This document shows positions 15,829 to 22,902 of a DNA stretch of 57,432 bases, piece by piece. Location: positions 1-57,432 of IMG/VR virus record IMGVR_UViG_3300029787_000052. One strand, given 5' to 3'. The DNA is from a virus. Under the pieces are notes generated by a model, which saw nothing but the letters and a program-made list of their open reading frames with translations, was not told the origin of the DNA and made no database searches. Position numbers and translations under genes: made by a program. Positions within the stretch are counted from its first letter, which is position 1, and every line of letters starts with the position of its first letter.

Positions 15829-16582
15829 AGCGCACTCTGTTGTAGATTTCTTTGTGCTTGAAACAAACCTGCCACCCGATTTCGTCGCCCTTCTTAACGA
15901 AGAGATTGACAAGTTACTGGCAGAAGAGAACGTCAAGGAAAAGGATTACTCTGGAAACCTTGTTGGGCAGATCAAGAACGGGGCACAGCTTCTTCTTGAG
16001 AAAGACAGATGCGAGGCGTTCCACGGTGTGTATGGCGTAGCGGAAAGCTTGGCCAAGGAATACGCCAAGAGGTTCATGATGATCGGTTCTGGAGATGCAA
16101 TACAGCAGGGTGCTGTCGATTATGTTCACGCAGATTGTTATGAGGCGTGGTCAGTTCATAGTTTCAGGGGGGATTATAATCCTATCCACGATCACGGTAA
16201 CCGTCTCGACGGTGCCATGAGTTTTGTGATCTACACGCAGGTGCCGCCTGACATGAGAAACAAGGAAGCATCAAATATGAAGAACGCTTCTGGGTGGATG
16301 GACGGGTGCATCAGCTTTGTTAACGGGCCTACCAGCCAGAAAGCTGCGGCATCGTTTCGCTGGCCGAAAGTTCTGAATATAATTCCAGAGGTGGGGAAAA
16401 TGGTGATCTTCCCACACTGGTTGAACCACATGGTCTACCCGTTCGATTGTGAGGGTGAGCGGCGTTCAATCAGTGGCAACATCACGATGATGACTGAAGA
16501 GCAGCATCAGATATTGACGAGTCAGATTATGAGTACTGAGGAAGAGGTGGTCTCCGCTCCCTCACAACAGGGAGCGGAGTAA
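15734..16582 (+). CDS. 2OG-Fe(II) oxygenase superfamily protein
   Basis: The 282-residue protein matches the 2OG-FeII_Oxy_5 type (PF13759). A jelly-roll core contains IHDHGNRLDGAMSFVIY (H152, H154), GWMDGCISFVNG, and FPHWLNHMVYPF (H232) followed by ERRSISGN with the 2-oxoglutarate Arg. The start at 15734 is supported by AAGGAG about seven bases upstream, so 95 bases are truly shared with the primase-helicase gene in another frame. The substrate is unknown. It is unrelated in sequence to the AspH-like oxygenase at 5919. A strong hairpin covers its 3' end. Confidence 0.85.
   Translation: MSNTLNQQDSTKNPSNTQEPFNPQSTFKAEIRAHSVVDFFVLETNLPPDFVALLNEEIDKLLAEENVKEKDYSGNLVGQIKNGAQLLLEKDRCEAFHGVYGVAESLAKEYAKRFMMIGSGDAIQQGAVDYVHADCYEAWSVHSFRGDYNPIHDHGNRLDGAMSFVIYTQVPPDMRNKEASNMKNASGWMDGCISFVNGPTSQKAAASFRWPKVLNIIPEVGKMVIFPHWLNHMVYPFDCEGERRSISGNITMMTEEQHQILTSQIMSTEEEVVSAPSQQGAE
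16552..16579. terminator. strong hairpin at convergent junction
   Basis: CTCCGCTCCCT (16552-16562) pairs perfectly with AGGGAGCGGAG (16569-16579) around a six-base loop, ending at the stop codon of the oxygenase gene. Rightward and leftward blocks converge here (stops at 16582 and 16603). No T-run follows on either strand, so it may be a bidirectional pause, a Rho-assisted end or an RNA-stabilising hairpin. Confidence 0.55.
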
Positions 16583-16602
16583 GTAGCCGTCGAGGTTGTG
16601 GG

Positions 16603-16869
16603 CTAGAGATGATTACGGATCAGGTATCTGATCTGGGCAGACGTGGTCCGCTCGTTATCATCACAGGCTTTCTTTAACTTAGAAAGACAGGTCTGGTCTA
16701 GAACGATGTGAAGTCGCGTGTTCTCACCATTCTCTGCCTGAATTGTTGAAGGCGTTGAAGGCGTTGAAGGCGTTGAGACGACGACGGAGGGCGTGTTCGA
16801 CTGATCCCCAATAGGTGCTGGCCCAGTCTTCACCTCGCTCGTCAGATTGTTCTCTTGTTCTTGTTGCAT
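16603..16869 (-). CDS. ribbon-helix-helix protein with Ser-Thr-Pro linker
   Basis: The 88-residue protein has a disordered N-terminal half that includes STPSTPSTPST, encoded by a 9-base tandem repeat at about 16743-16772, and a C-terminal RLHIVLDQTCLSKLKKAC plus helix TSAQIRYLIRNHL resembling an Arc/MetJ ribbon-helix-helix. GGAG eight bases upstream supports the ATG at 16869. It is the last gene of the leftward accessory block and may be its regulator. A second reading frame overprints its first half. Confidence 0.65.
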   Translation of the reverse strand: MQQEQENNLTSEVKTGPAPIGDQSNTPSVVVSTPSTPSTPSTIQAENGENTRLHIVLDQTCLSKLKKACDDNERTTSAQIRYLIRNHL

Positions 16870-16927
16870 TGTGTAATCTCCTCAACACATTGATCGCCTG
16901 TTCAGACGAATTGGTTACGTTGTTCAT
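16724..16927 (-). CDS. possible overprinted 67-residue protein
   Basis: An ATG at 16927 has a very good ribosome site (AAGGAG, five to six bases away) and opens a 67-codon frame that overlaps the RHH gene in a different frame over most of its length. The product is Arg-rich with NAFNAFNAFN, the other-frame reading of the 9-base repeat. Without it, the 95 bases upstream of the RHH gene would hold an orphan ribosome site. It may be a real dual-coding gene or only a translational-coupling leader. Confidence 0.35.
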   Translation of the reverse strand: MNNVTNSSEQAINVLRRLHNATRTREQSDERGEDWASTYWGSVEHALRRRLNAFNAFNAFNNSGREW

Positions 16928-16964
16928 AGATACTCCTTCTATCACACTGCGTGGGCCGGAGCAA

Positions 16965-17318
16965 TCACGCCCCCTCATCTGGTGTGTCCTTTTCTGGATA
17001 ATCTTTTGGCACCAGCTTAACGATGTCAGCCGATGGTAGCTTCTGACTGATCTCGTGAAACTCTGGAGATTGAAGCACGTCATCATAGGTCGCGGTCTCC
17101 AAATTTATTTGTATGCAATCACCATTTACGGTCACGCTCTCCACCTCGCTCGTTAGGCACACGCTGCCGCGCATACCTAGAAACACAAGCAACTGTTGAT
17201 GCTTGGCCTCCAAAAGCACAGCCATGTCAGCAAGGCTAAGTTGAGCAGCCAAGGTGCCCAAAGAATCCGCGTGGATTTCTTTTGGTTGTTTGAGAAAGTC
17301 ACTCGTCTGTATAAACAT
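16965..17318 (-). CDS. hypothetical protein
   Basis: A longer frame opens at 17366, but GGGAGG nine bases upstream of the ATG at 17318 makes that start more likely, giving 117 residues (MFIQTSDFLKQ...). The region is moderately acidic, with a coiled AAQLSLADMAVLLEAKHQQL helix and no recognised motif. It overlaps the zinc-finger gene by 20 bases and belongs to the leftward accessory block. Confidence 0.55.
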   Translation of the reverse strand: MFIQTSDFLKQPKEIHADSLGTLAAQLSLADMAVLLEAKHQQLLVFLGMRGSVCLTSEVESVTVNGDCIQINLETATYDDVLQSPEFHEISQKLPSADIVKLVPKDYPEKDTPDEGA

Positions 17319-17628
17319 CTGGCACATCCTCCCATGCAATGTTTCCTTTACCCCAGCATCTCTCACACTCTATGTCTACGGGGTCGTAGCCTTGCCAAGG
17401 ACCGTTGGCGTTAACTCCTCCGACAGTCACCTCTCCCTCGACTTCTCCTGTTCCTTCGCAATCCAGACAGTCAAAATCAAAGTCGGGAATGATTTCATCC
17501 CAGTCGTTTCGCCAAGAGTAAATCACTGGAACTCGTACCGACGAGTCAATGCAAAGCTTGACTAAAGCCTTGACCGTTTGCGAATTGTCGGTGGCTTGTA
17601 TAGCTTCTTTTATGCTGCCGTCATTCAT
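17299..17628 (-). CDS. DnaJ-type zinc-finger protein
   Basis: The 109-residue protein has two CxxCxGxG motifs: CLDCEGTG at about residue 54 and CERCWGKG at about residue 88. The spacing fits one zinc-binding hairpin of the DnaJ cysteine-rich domain. There is no J domain. It could bind an unfolded protein or nucleic acid; in phages such mini zinc fingers are usually uncharacterised. It overlaps the next gene upstream by eight bases, suggesting coupled translation. Confidence 0.7.
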   Translation of the reverse strand: MNDGSIKEAIQATDNSQTVKALVKLCIDSSVRVPVIYSWRNDWDEIIPDFDFDCLDCEGTGEVEGEVTVGGVNANGPWQGYDPVDIECERCWGKGNIAWEDVPDVYTDE

Positions 17629-18592
17629 CTGCTTCCTCCTTTTTGTTAGGCGTCATCCAATTACGATCTGAAAATGGGCGCTGTTCCTCCCAAGAACTGT
17701 CCCAAGTTTCTTGTGCGTTATCAGTAACTGTATTGAACAAACGATCATCAGCTAAAAAATTCTTGAGCTTTTCAAGTTGTAAACAATTTAGCTTGAACCA
17801 TTCACCGCGCACGCACATTTCTTCCATTTTTCGATGCAGCCATTTCTCTAGGGAACAAGCTAGAGGACTGTCTTTTGTCTTGTAAACAAATTGTAATTCA
17901 AAGGGAGAACCGATTTGTAGGCCGCGTATTCTCTCGCTGGGGTTTGTCGAAACCCCTATCTTAATAAGACAATCATCAGATTCTTCGGGCTGCTCACACT
18001 CTACAATGTAAAGACTTTTGTAACCCCCCAAAGATTTAAAGGCTGGCAGCTTAGAACTTTTTGGTGGGCTTACGGCAGGTGACGCAAGGTTGCCGTAAAG
18101 CCCTTGCTGTTGGTTATTGATCGCCTGTTCAACAGTTTCGACCAAGGGTTGAGGTTGGCGTTGCAAGTTCTTATTAGACGGCGCGGCAGGGGCTGGATTG
18201 TTTTTTTTGTGCCATTCTTTTATTCCACGCTCAAATTCGCTAAGACGTGGCCTTGTATGGCCTTGTGTGATCCTTTCCTGCTGATCTTCTTTCCAGATAT
18301 TTATAGCTTTTTCATAGCCAGAAATTATTTTCCAGTTAGAAAGACTAGATTTAGCAATCTCGTGGTCTCTAGTTAATTTCCCAGACCAGTGATGATGCTT
18401 AAAGTATCTCAACCTCTGGTCTGCGCCTTCAAAATTATCATAGCACCGCTTATCAACGACTCCATCTCTCAGAACAAAGTAAACCTGCTGAACAGGGTCG
18501 CCTACAACTGCTTTATAGCCACTTGGATCGCTTACAAGTTGCGGAGGGTGACCCTTTGTGTTGTCTCGTGAAGATTTAACGCTGTAGATCAT
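17621..18592 (-). CDS. T5orf172 / GIY-YIG-like domain protein
   Basis: The 323-residue protein carries a C-terminal domain (about residues 195-285) with LYIVECEQ, IKIGVSTNPSERIRGLQIG, LEKWLHRKM and VRGEWFKL, the pattern of T5orf172/MUG113 domains, a branch of the GIY-YIG nuclease superfamily. The N-terminal part is a separate, unassigned domain, and a Gln/Pro-rich linker joins them. Nuclease activity is likely but not certain, as some members are degenerate. The start overlaps the stop of the preceding gene (ATGA). Confidence 0.78.
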   Translation of the reverse strand: MIYSVKSSRDNTKGHPPQLVSDPSGYKAVVGDPVQQVYFVLRDGVVDKRCYDNFEGADQRLRYFKHHHWSGKLTRDHEIAKSSLSNWKIISGYEKAINIWKEDQQERITQGHTRPRLSEFERGIKEWHKKNNPAPAAPSNKNLQRQPQPLVETVEQAINNQQQGLYGNLASPAVSPPKSSKLPAFKSLGGYKSLYIVECEQPEESDDCLIKIGVSTNPSERIRGLQIGSPFELQFVYKTKDSPLACSLEKWLHRKMEEMCVRGEWFKLNCLQLEKLKNFLADDRLFNTVTDNAQETWDSSWEEQRPFSDRNWMTPNKKEEADE

Positions 18593-19869
18593 GATGACCT
18601 TCCTTTCGATTTGTTAGTTAAGAGATAGTCCTTGGTGATGGTGCCAAGTTCTTTGTTGCCGCGCTTGTGAGACTTGACCCACACTCGCCGACCGTCGTGC
18701 AGTTTGCGGAAGTGGCCGCGCACATCGTGCAATCTTTTCATTCCGCGCACTTCTTCTAGGTAGTCGTCAGGCGTTATCGACACGCCGTTTACTTTAGGCA
18801 AATCAATCTCAAGCACTATGTGTGAGTTGAACTTGATCGGCTTTCCATATCTCAAACCACCGCGACCTGTCATAGGTCTCGGTGATTTAATCACCCAGTC
18901 ATAGTTAAGAACGTGCAACAGACAGATCAGAAACCTTGCGTCACCAGCCGACGATATACTTCCAGACAATCTGGTGATTGCCTCGTGATCTTCTCCACTG
19001 TAGTCGGGGTCATCGCCCGACATGCGAGGCACCATCCAATCAATCGACCTCGACTGCACGGCATGGATATGATTCGTCAGTCCAATGAAAGGCCAGTCTG
19101 AATACCTGTCCTCAGGGACAGATTGTAACTGTTCGTTAAACCACTGAACGCCCAGCAACATGCGAACATTTTCCGCGTGGGTATTTAAGTGTTGCTTGTA
19201 TTCTTCTTCATACTCTCCACTGTCGGAAGGGGTGAAGGAAAAGTCCCGATGAAACGCCCGATGATCTTTGTCTGACCAAGGATGTGGTGACAGTTCAAAC
19301 GCAGACCCATCAAACATAATCCGTTGACGGGTAATCGCTTGCCCTTCCTTTCCCAATGGGTACACGGGAGAAAAGCAGTAGTGATCTTCCTCGCCCGTCC
19401 CGATAAAGGGATAGTCAAGTTCTTCTATAAAGTAGCCAACGTAATCGGACGAACCCGACAAACCTGCCGACCACATTGAATGAGCGGCAGTGTTATTGGT
19501 CGTGAGGTAGTGCTCGCCGATTGCTTCTTGTCTTACTCTCTCGTCCCACTCAATCCACATAGGTGTGTTGGGCGGCACGGCATCGCCGATAATAGCCAAC
19601 AGTTCATCTGCACTGATAGCCATCGAAAGAGTAACAGCGTGGCGAACCATCGATTCGTCTACTGTGTAACGAGTAGCTTTACGAAGTCCATTGTAAGCGC
19701 CCTTAATTCGCTCACGCGAGTGAGGGGTAAGTTTGACCCGTTCTCCCTTGCTGTTGCGTCGGGCGACACTGGGGCAAATGTTTGGCACACTTTCGTAGGA
19801 GATGAGGCCAACCTTTGGCGCAGATAAAGCGGCCAGCGTTTGATCGGCCAGATTATATTCACTGGTCAT
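18589..19869 (-). CDS. conserved phage protein of unknown function
   Basis: The preferred start is 19869 (AAGGAAGG just upstream), giving 426 residues. The C-terminus has RGHFRKLHDGRRVWVKSHKR followed by GNKELGTITKDY. This 'VRGHxR ... VWVKxHxRG' ending recurs in many mobile-element and phage proteins of unknown role and may be a nucleic-acid-binding hairpin. The rest is acidic and Trp/His-rich with no recognised catalytic motif. It is preceded by a terminator and a dispersed palindrome, so it may be regulated apart from the genes upstream. Confidence 0.65.
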   Translation of the reverse strand: MTSEYNLADQTLAALSAPKVGLISYESVPNICPSVARRNSKGERVKLTPHSRERIKGAYNGLRKATRYTVDESMVRHAVTLSMAISADELLAIIGDAVPPNTPMWIEWDERVRQEAIGEHYLTTNNTAAHSMWSAGLSGSSDYVGYFIEELDYPFIGTGEEDHYCFSPVYPLGKEGQAITRQRIMFDGSAFELSPHPWSDKDHRAFHRDFSFTPSDSGEYEEEYKQHLNTHAENVRMLLGVQWFNEQLQSVPEDRYSDWPFIGLTNHIHAVQSRSIDWMVPRMSGDDPDYSGEDHEAITRLSGSISSAGDARFLICLLHVLNYDWVIKSPRPMTGRGGLRYGKPIKFNSHIVLEIDLPKVNGVSITPDDYLEEVRGMKRLHDVRGHFRKLHDGRRVWVKSHKRGNKELGTITKDYLLTNKSKGRSS

Positions 19870-19894
19870 GATGACCTTCCTTTCTGTGATTGAT

Positions 19895-19910
19895 GAGTCA
19901 CTGGTAACCT
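19895..19910. repeat. dispersed 16-bp palindrome, copy 2
   Basis: GAGTCACTGGTAACCT is a hybrid of the AAGTTAC/GTAACTT and GAGTCA/TGACTC arms. It lies 26 bases upstream of the start codon at 19869, close to the 27- and 29-base distances of copies 3 and 4 to their genes. Confidence 0.75.
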
Positions 19911-19911
19911 G

Positions 19912-19948
19912 TAAGAAAAAGGGCGGCACCCATGATTAGGTGCCGCCC
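19912..19948 (-). terminator. Rho-independent terminator, leftward
   Basis: On the minus strand GGGCGGCACC (complement of 19939-19948) pairs with GGTGCCGCCC (complement of 19921-19930) around an eight-base loop and is followed by TTTTTC, a textbook intrinsic terminator. It separates the upstream accessory genes from those after 19869. A second nested hairpin lies at 19996-20025. Confidence 0.85.
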
Positions 19949-20039
19949 GTGAGCCACGAGATTCCGAAAGGTTACCGTTTACATCTCCGCTCACTGACGG
20001 GGTTTTGAGTGGGGCACTCGCCGTCTGATCCCCCCACAG

Positions 20040-20372
20040 TCATGAGCCGACGTAACGCCAGACTTTTATCTCCCGACTGTGGTTAGACTTTCGAGAAGAC
20101 TTGATCCTTTCACCCGTAAACTCCCATTCCTTTCCCCGGAACAGAGAGCCAGCCGCATTGCCCAGCGACTCGGTGATGCCTTCCTTCTCGAATGCTTTGC
20201 CGACATCGTCAGCGGTTACGGTTCTGCTGCCGCGAAGCATGGCGATTTGTCTTGCGACGTGACGCGCATGGTCAAGCAACATATGCTTGCCGCCATACTC
20301 TGCGGCAGTCATGCCTTCTTGCTTAAGGCGATTGCTTTCCGCGATGTCGAACAGGTCTGGATCGTTGTTCAT
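20040..20372 (-). CDS. conserved phage winged-helix-like protein
   Basis: The 110-residue protein resembles a small family common in phages. It has a helical N-terminal part (DHARHVARQIAMLRGSRTVT, then ADDVGKAFEKEG) and a C-terminal SREIKVWRYVGS motif, consistent with a winged-helix DNA-binding fold. Its role is unknown; regulation or replication accessory functions are possible. The stop lies about 90 bases before the leftward terminator, so it closes the upper leftward sub-operon. Confidence 0.65.
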   Translation of the reverse strand: MNNDPDLFDIAESNRLKQEGMTAAEYGGKHMLLDHARHVARQIAMLRGSRTVTADDVGKAFEKEGITESLGNAAGSLFRGKEWEFTGERIKSSRKSNHSREIKVWRYVGS

Positions 20373-20373
20373 G

Positions 20374-20526
20374 TCAATGGCCTTTCATTTCAATAATGAC
20401 TTGGTCGAATGCCGGTGCCAGAACGATGAAACCAGCGACCAAAACTGCTCCGATGAATGCGACGATGATGGACAATATGATTTCCTTCTTGTCGCGCTTT
20501 GCCCAGTCGGGACGGTGTTTATTCAT
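20374..20526 (-). CDS. small single-span membrane protein
   Basis: The start at 20526 is supported by GGAGG four to five bases upstream; earlier ATGs lack a site. The 50-residue product has a charged N-terminus (MNKHRPDWAKRDKKE) and one hydrophobic span (about 18-40). It lies just downstream of the VWA protein and beside another small membrane protein at 24139 in the same block. The role is unknown; a membrane tether for the module is one possibility. Confidence 0.6.
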   Translation of the reverse strand: MNKHRPDWAKRDKKEIILSIIVAFIGAVLVAGFIVLAPAFDQVIIEMKGH

Positions 20527-20560
20527 GATTTCCTCCAAAATAACGGCGATTCTCATCGAC

Positions 20561-20594
20561 CTCGTGAGTAGTTGGTGGTGCAACCACCCACGAG
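20561..20594. other. intergenic stem-loop
   Basis: CTCGTG (20561-20566) pairs with CACGAG (20589-20594), enclosing GGTGG/CCACC around TGCAA. It lies between the VWA gene and the small membrane-protein gene. It could be a processing or attenuation hairpin in the leftward transcript. Confidence 0.55.
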
Positions 20595-20614
20595 ATCAAC
20601 GAGAGAAGCCATGA

Positions 20615-21907
20615 TTATCGGCTGATCTGAACGACTTGCGCCCAGTCAGCCTGTTTCTCGATGGTCTCAAGCCAATGCTGATGCTGTATGCATGCAGCAA
20701 TCAGTGTCGGGCATGACGGCTCAGGGATTTCGTCGTAGTAATCCTCGCAATCACTGAACACGATGATCGCATCGACATCCAAGCCTTCTTCTTCGATATG
20801 CTCGAAAGCACCCTTGGTGTTTGTGCCACCATAGAAACGAGTGCGGTCGATCTCGTCACCAGCCTCGACCACCTGCGTGTCTCTCACATAGTGTGTGAAC
20901 TTGATGACGTGGCTGGTGATCTCGAACTCGGACGCGATCAACTGCAACTCCTCACAGAACTGGGCGAACATCTCGTCATCGACTGATGATGACACGTCAA
21001 GCAGAACTGCAATCTCACCGCCGACATCGACACGGCGGCTAGGCAGCGGCACACCCACTGCACGAGACCGGCGACCAAGCCGCTGGTATGTCGTGCCAGA
21101 TGGGCGACCGTCCAGCAGGAACCGACGCAACACCGACCGCCAGTCAACCTGTGGGCGGCGAAGCATATCAATGTGCTGCTTGAAGGGGCTGTCTTCCTTG
21201 CCAGCCTCGCCAGATATCATGGCGGCGTTCAGCACAATCTCAGTCCACTTGTCCTCTTGCTCCTGTATGTCAGAGGCAGAGAGAGCGGAGCCGTCATCGT
21301 TTGTGCCGTCGATCACCACTCCGTGGCCTTGCATGTCCACTGGCTGGTCGTCACCCGACTGAGCAGGTAAAGCGGGAGCGTCTTGAGAGTCGCCGTTCTC
21401 TGCGGCTTTCGCGTCGTTACCCTGAGCATTACCCTGAGCATCGCCCTCATCACCACCCTTTGGTGATTCGCCCTCGCCTTGCTGACCAGCGGCTGGTGGT
21501 TCTGGCTGATCCTCAAAGAGCTTTCCGTAGATGTCTTCTGCGGACTGTCCGTCCCAAGCCAGATCAACCAACCCGTCTTCGGGCAGAGAGAAACCGGCAG
21601 CAACCAAGATGGCGTTGATGGCGTAGTCGGCGGCGATGTTCCAGTTGTTCTGGTCACGCTGACCTCGACGCAGATGGTGCTTGAAGATGACGTGGCAAAC
21701 CTCATGGGCAACCACTCCCTTGAGGTGAGCGTTCGAGTGCTTGTCAACAAACGCGGGGTTGAACAGGATGCGCTTGCCATCGGTCGCCATCGTCTCAAAC
21801 TGATCGGTCTCGACCAGATCAAGACGCATGGCGATGTTACCGAAGAACGGATTGTCCAGCAGTAGCTGGGTCCGCGCCTTGGTGATCTTCTGATGTGCTA
21901 GTGACAT
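20615..21907 (-). CDS. DUF2201-type metallopeptidase-like/VWA protein
   Basis: The 430-residue protein has an N-terminal zinc-peptidase-like domain with HEVCHVIFKHH (HExxH at 68-72) and WNIAADYAINAIL, the pattern of DUF2201. A low-complexity Gly/Asp/Glu linker (about 133-215) follows, then a C-terminal von Willebrand A-like domain with the metal-site motif LLDVSSSVDD (D304, S306, S308), a later TRFYGGTNTKGA and IIVFSDCED. VWA proteins of this type partner with MoxR AAA+ ATPases (compare RavA-ViaA). Strong AAGGAGG precedes the ATG. The MoxR ATPase gene is two genes upstream. Its activity in phage is unknown. Confidence 0.88.
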   Translation of the reverse strand: MSLAHQKITKARTQLLLDNPFFGNIAMRLDLVETDQFETMATDGKRILFNPAFVDKHSNAHLKGVVAHEVCHVIFKHHLRRGQRDQNNWNIAADYAINAILVAAGFSLPEDGLVDLAWDGQSAEDIYGKLFEDQPEPPAAGQQGEGESPKGGDEGDAQGNAQGNDAKAAENGDSQDAPALPAQSGDDQPVDMQGHGVVIDGTNDDGSALSASDIQEQEDKWTEIVLNAAMISGEAGKEDSPFKQHIDMLRRPQVDWRSVLRRFLLDGRPSGTTYQRLGRRSRAVGVPLPSRRVDVGGEIAVLLDVSSSVDDEMFAQFCEELQLIASEFEITSHVIKFTHYVRDTQVVEAGDEIDRTRFYGGTNTKGAFEHIEEEGLDVDAIIVFSDCEDYYDEIPEPSCPTLIAACIQHQHWLETIEKQADWAQVVQISR

Positions 21908-21919
21908 ATCAATACCTCC

Positions 21920-22786
21920 TTACTGACCGATGAAATCATCGATCTGGTTCATGATCTGACGAGCGTTGTCAGCGACTTCTTGACGCTTGCCCTCGTCTTT
22001 CTTGAGGGTAGAGGCATCGGTCTCGGTCAAGCGCAGCCCGATATCCTTGGCAAGTTGCTCAAGCCGTGGATCATCGCCGACGTTCAGCGATGGCAGCAGA
22101 TCGGCAATGTCACGCACGTTGCCGACCAGACTGTCGTAAAGCTTGGCACCTTTCTTGTCGGGATCGAAAGCTTCGAGACGCTCGACCATGTTGCTGATGG
22201 CAGAGTAGGCGCGGTCGAAACACTCGCTGGTCACCTGCGTGACACGCTCGTCATTCTTGCGCTGCATCTGCGTGACGATCTTCTGCTTGTCTTCAGCAGA
22301 CATGGCCACCCGAAAGTCGCCAGCCTCAGGGACAGGCCGAACCTCGACATCCGAATGAAACAACTCGGCACATGCCTCGACGCTGGGAAATATGTCAGCG
22401 TCGAACAGGTCGCCCAGTCGATGCGGTGCCTGATCAACCAACTCAGGATAGACCTTGAGGAAGTCAGCCACCGCGATGTCGAAGGCGTCGGTCTTCTCAC
22501 GCATCACTTCGGTGAAGCGGTCATAGCCCTTGGCCTTGATGATGTACCAGCCATCCTCGGACCACGGCGCAGTCTCGGCGGCGAACACATTGTAGAGCGC
22601 ACCACGAGCAGTCTTCACCGCCTTGTATGCGGGGTGGGTAGTATCGATCAGCGTCTTGATGACCTTGACCGCCCGTTGGTTGGCGTTCTTCTGGTCCGCG
22701 ACTTCGAGCGATACGCCCTTGTCAGTCTTGGAGAAGCTGGGGTATTTCACCGACAGCCTCACAAGCAGTGCTTTTTCTGAAAGCAT
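21920..22786 (-). CDS. DUF3150-like protein of the MoxR/VWA module
   Basis: The 288-residue protein resembles DUF3150, a family seen next to phage AAA+/VWA genes. Features are an N-terminal strand-rich MLSEKALLVRLSVKYPSFSK, a helical middle with LGDLFDADIFPS and VRPVPEAGDFRV, and a charged C-terminal helix bundle. No catalytic motif is visible. It may be an adaptor linking ATPase and VWA protein. It lies between them, 12 bases from the VWA gene. The family name is given from memory of pattern, so moderate confidence. Confidence 0.68.
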   Translation of the reverse strand: MLSEKALLVRLSVKYPSFSKTDKGVSLEVADQKNANQRAVKVIKTLIDTTHPAYKAVKTARGALYNVFAAETAPWSEDGWYIIKAKGYDRFTEVMREKTDAFDIAVADFLKVYPELVDQAPHRLGDLFDADIFPSVEACAELFHSDVEVRPVPEAGDFRVAMSAEDKQKIVTQMQRKNDERVTQVTSECFDRAYSAISNMVERLEAFDPDKKGAKLYDSLVGNVRDIADLLPSLNVGDDPRLEQLAKDIGLRLTETDASTLKKDEGKRQEVADNARQIMNQIDDFIGQ

Positions 22787-22812
22787 AATTCACCTCTCGG
22801 ATTGATGTTGAC

Positions 22813-22828
22813 GAGTCACTGATGACTC
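22813..22828. repeat. dispersed 16-bp palindrome, copy 3
   Basis: GAGTCACTGATGACTC, extended to an ACGAGTCA/TGACTCGT palindrome at 22811-22830. It lies 27 bases upstream of the DUF3150-like start. The 21 bases from the leading C through TAG are also present at 26307-26327 (copy 5). Confidence 0.8.
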
Positions 22829-22830
22829 GT

Positions 22831-22895
22831 AGATGCATTTGCATCTATCAGCACACCGGATGTGATGTGCTGGTAGATGCAGGGGCCGAAGCCCC
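22831..22895. other. cluster of intergenic hairpins after moxR-like gene
   Basis: AGATGCATTTGCATCT (22831-22846) is a near-perfect palindrome. CAGCACA pairs with TGTGCTG at about 22849-22873. GGGGC/GCCCC (22882-22895) encloses CGAA, which on the transcribed minus strand is a cUUCGg tetraloop, one of the most stable RNA hairpins. The cluster fills the 116-base gap between the MoxR-like and DUF3150-like genes and may set transcript ends or relative expression. Confidence 0.65.
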
Positions 22896-22902
22896 CACAC
22901 CG

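Noticed and set aside
16743-16772. 9-base tandem repeat as a CRISPR-like or satellite element
   Set aside because: Only three to four short units, inside a coding sequence, without spacers; it encodes a Ser-Thr-Pro linker.
21980-22780. 266-codon plus-strand frame opposite the DUF3150-like gene
   Set aside because: Long antisense frames are expected in G+C-rich DNA. It lacks a ribosome site and recognisable motifs, and it opposes a well-supported gene.
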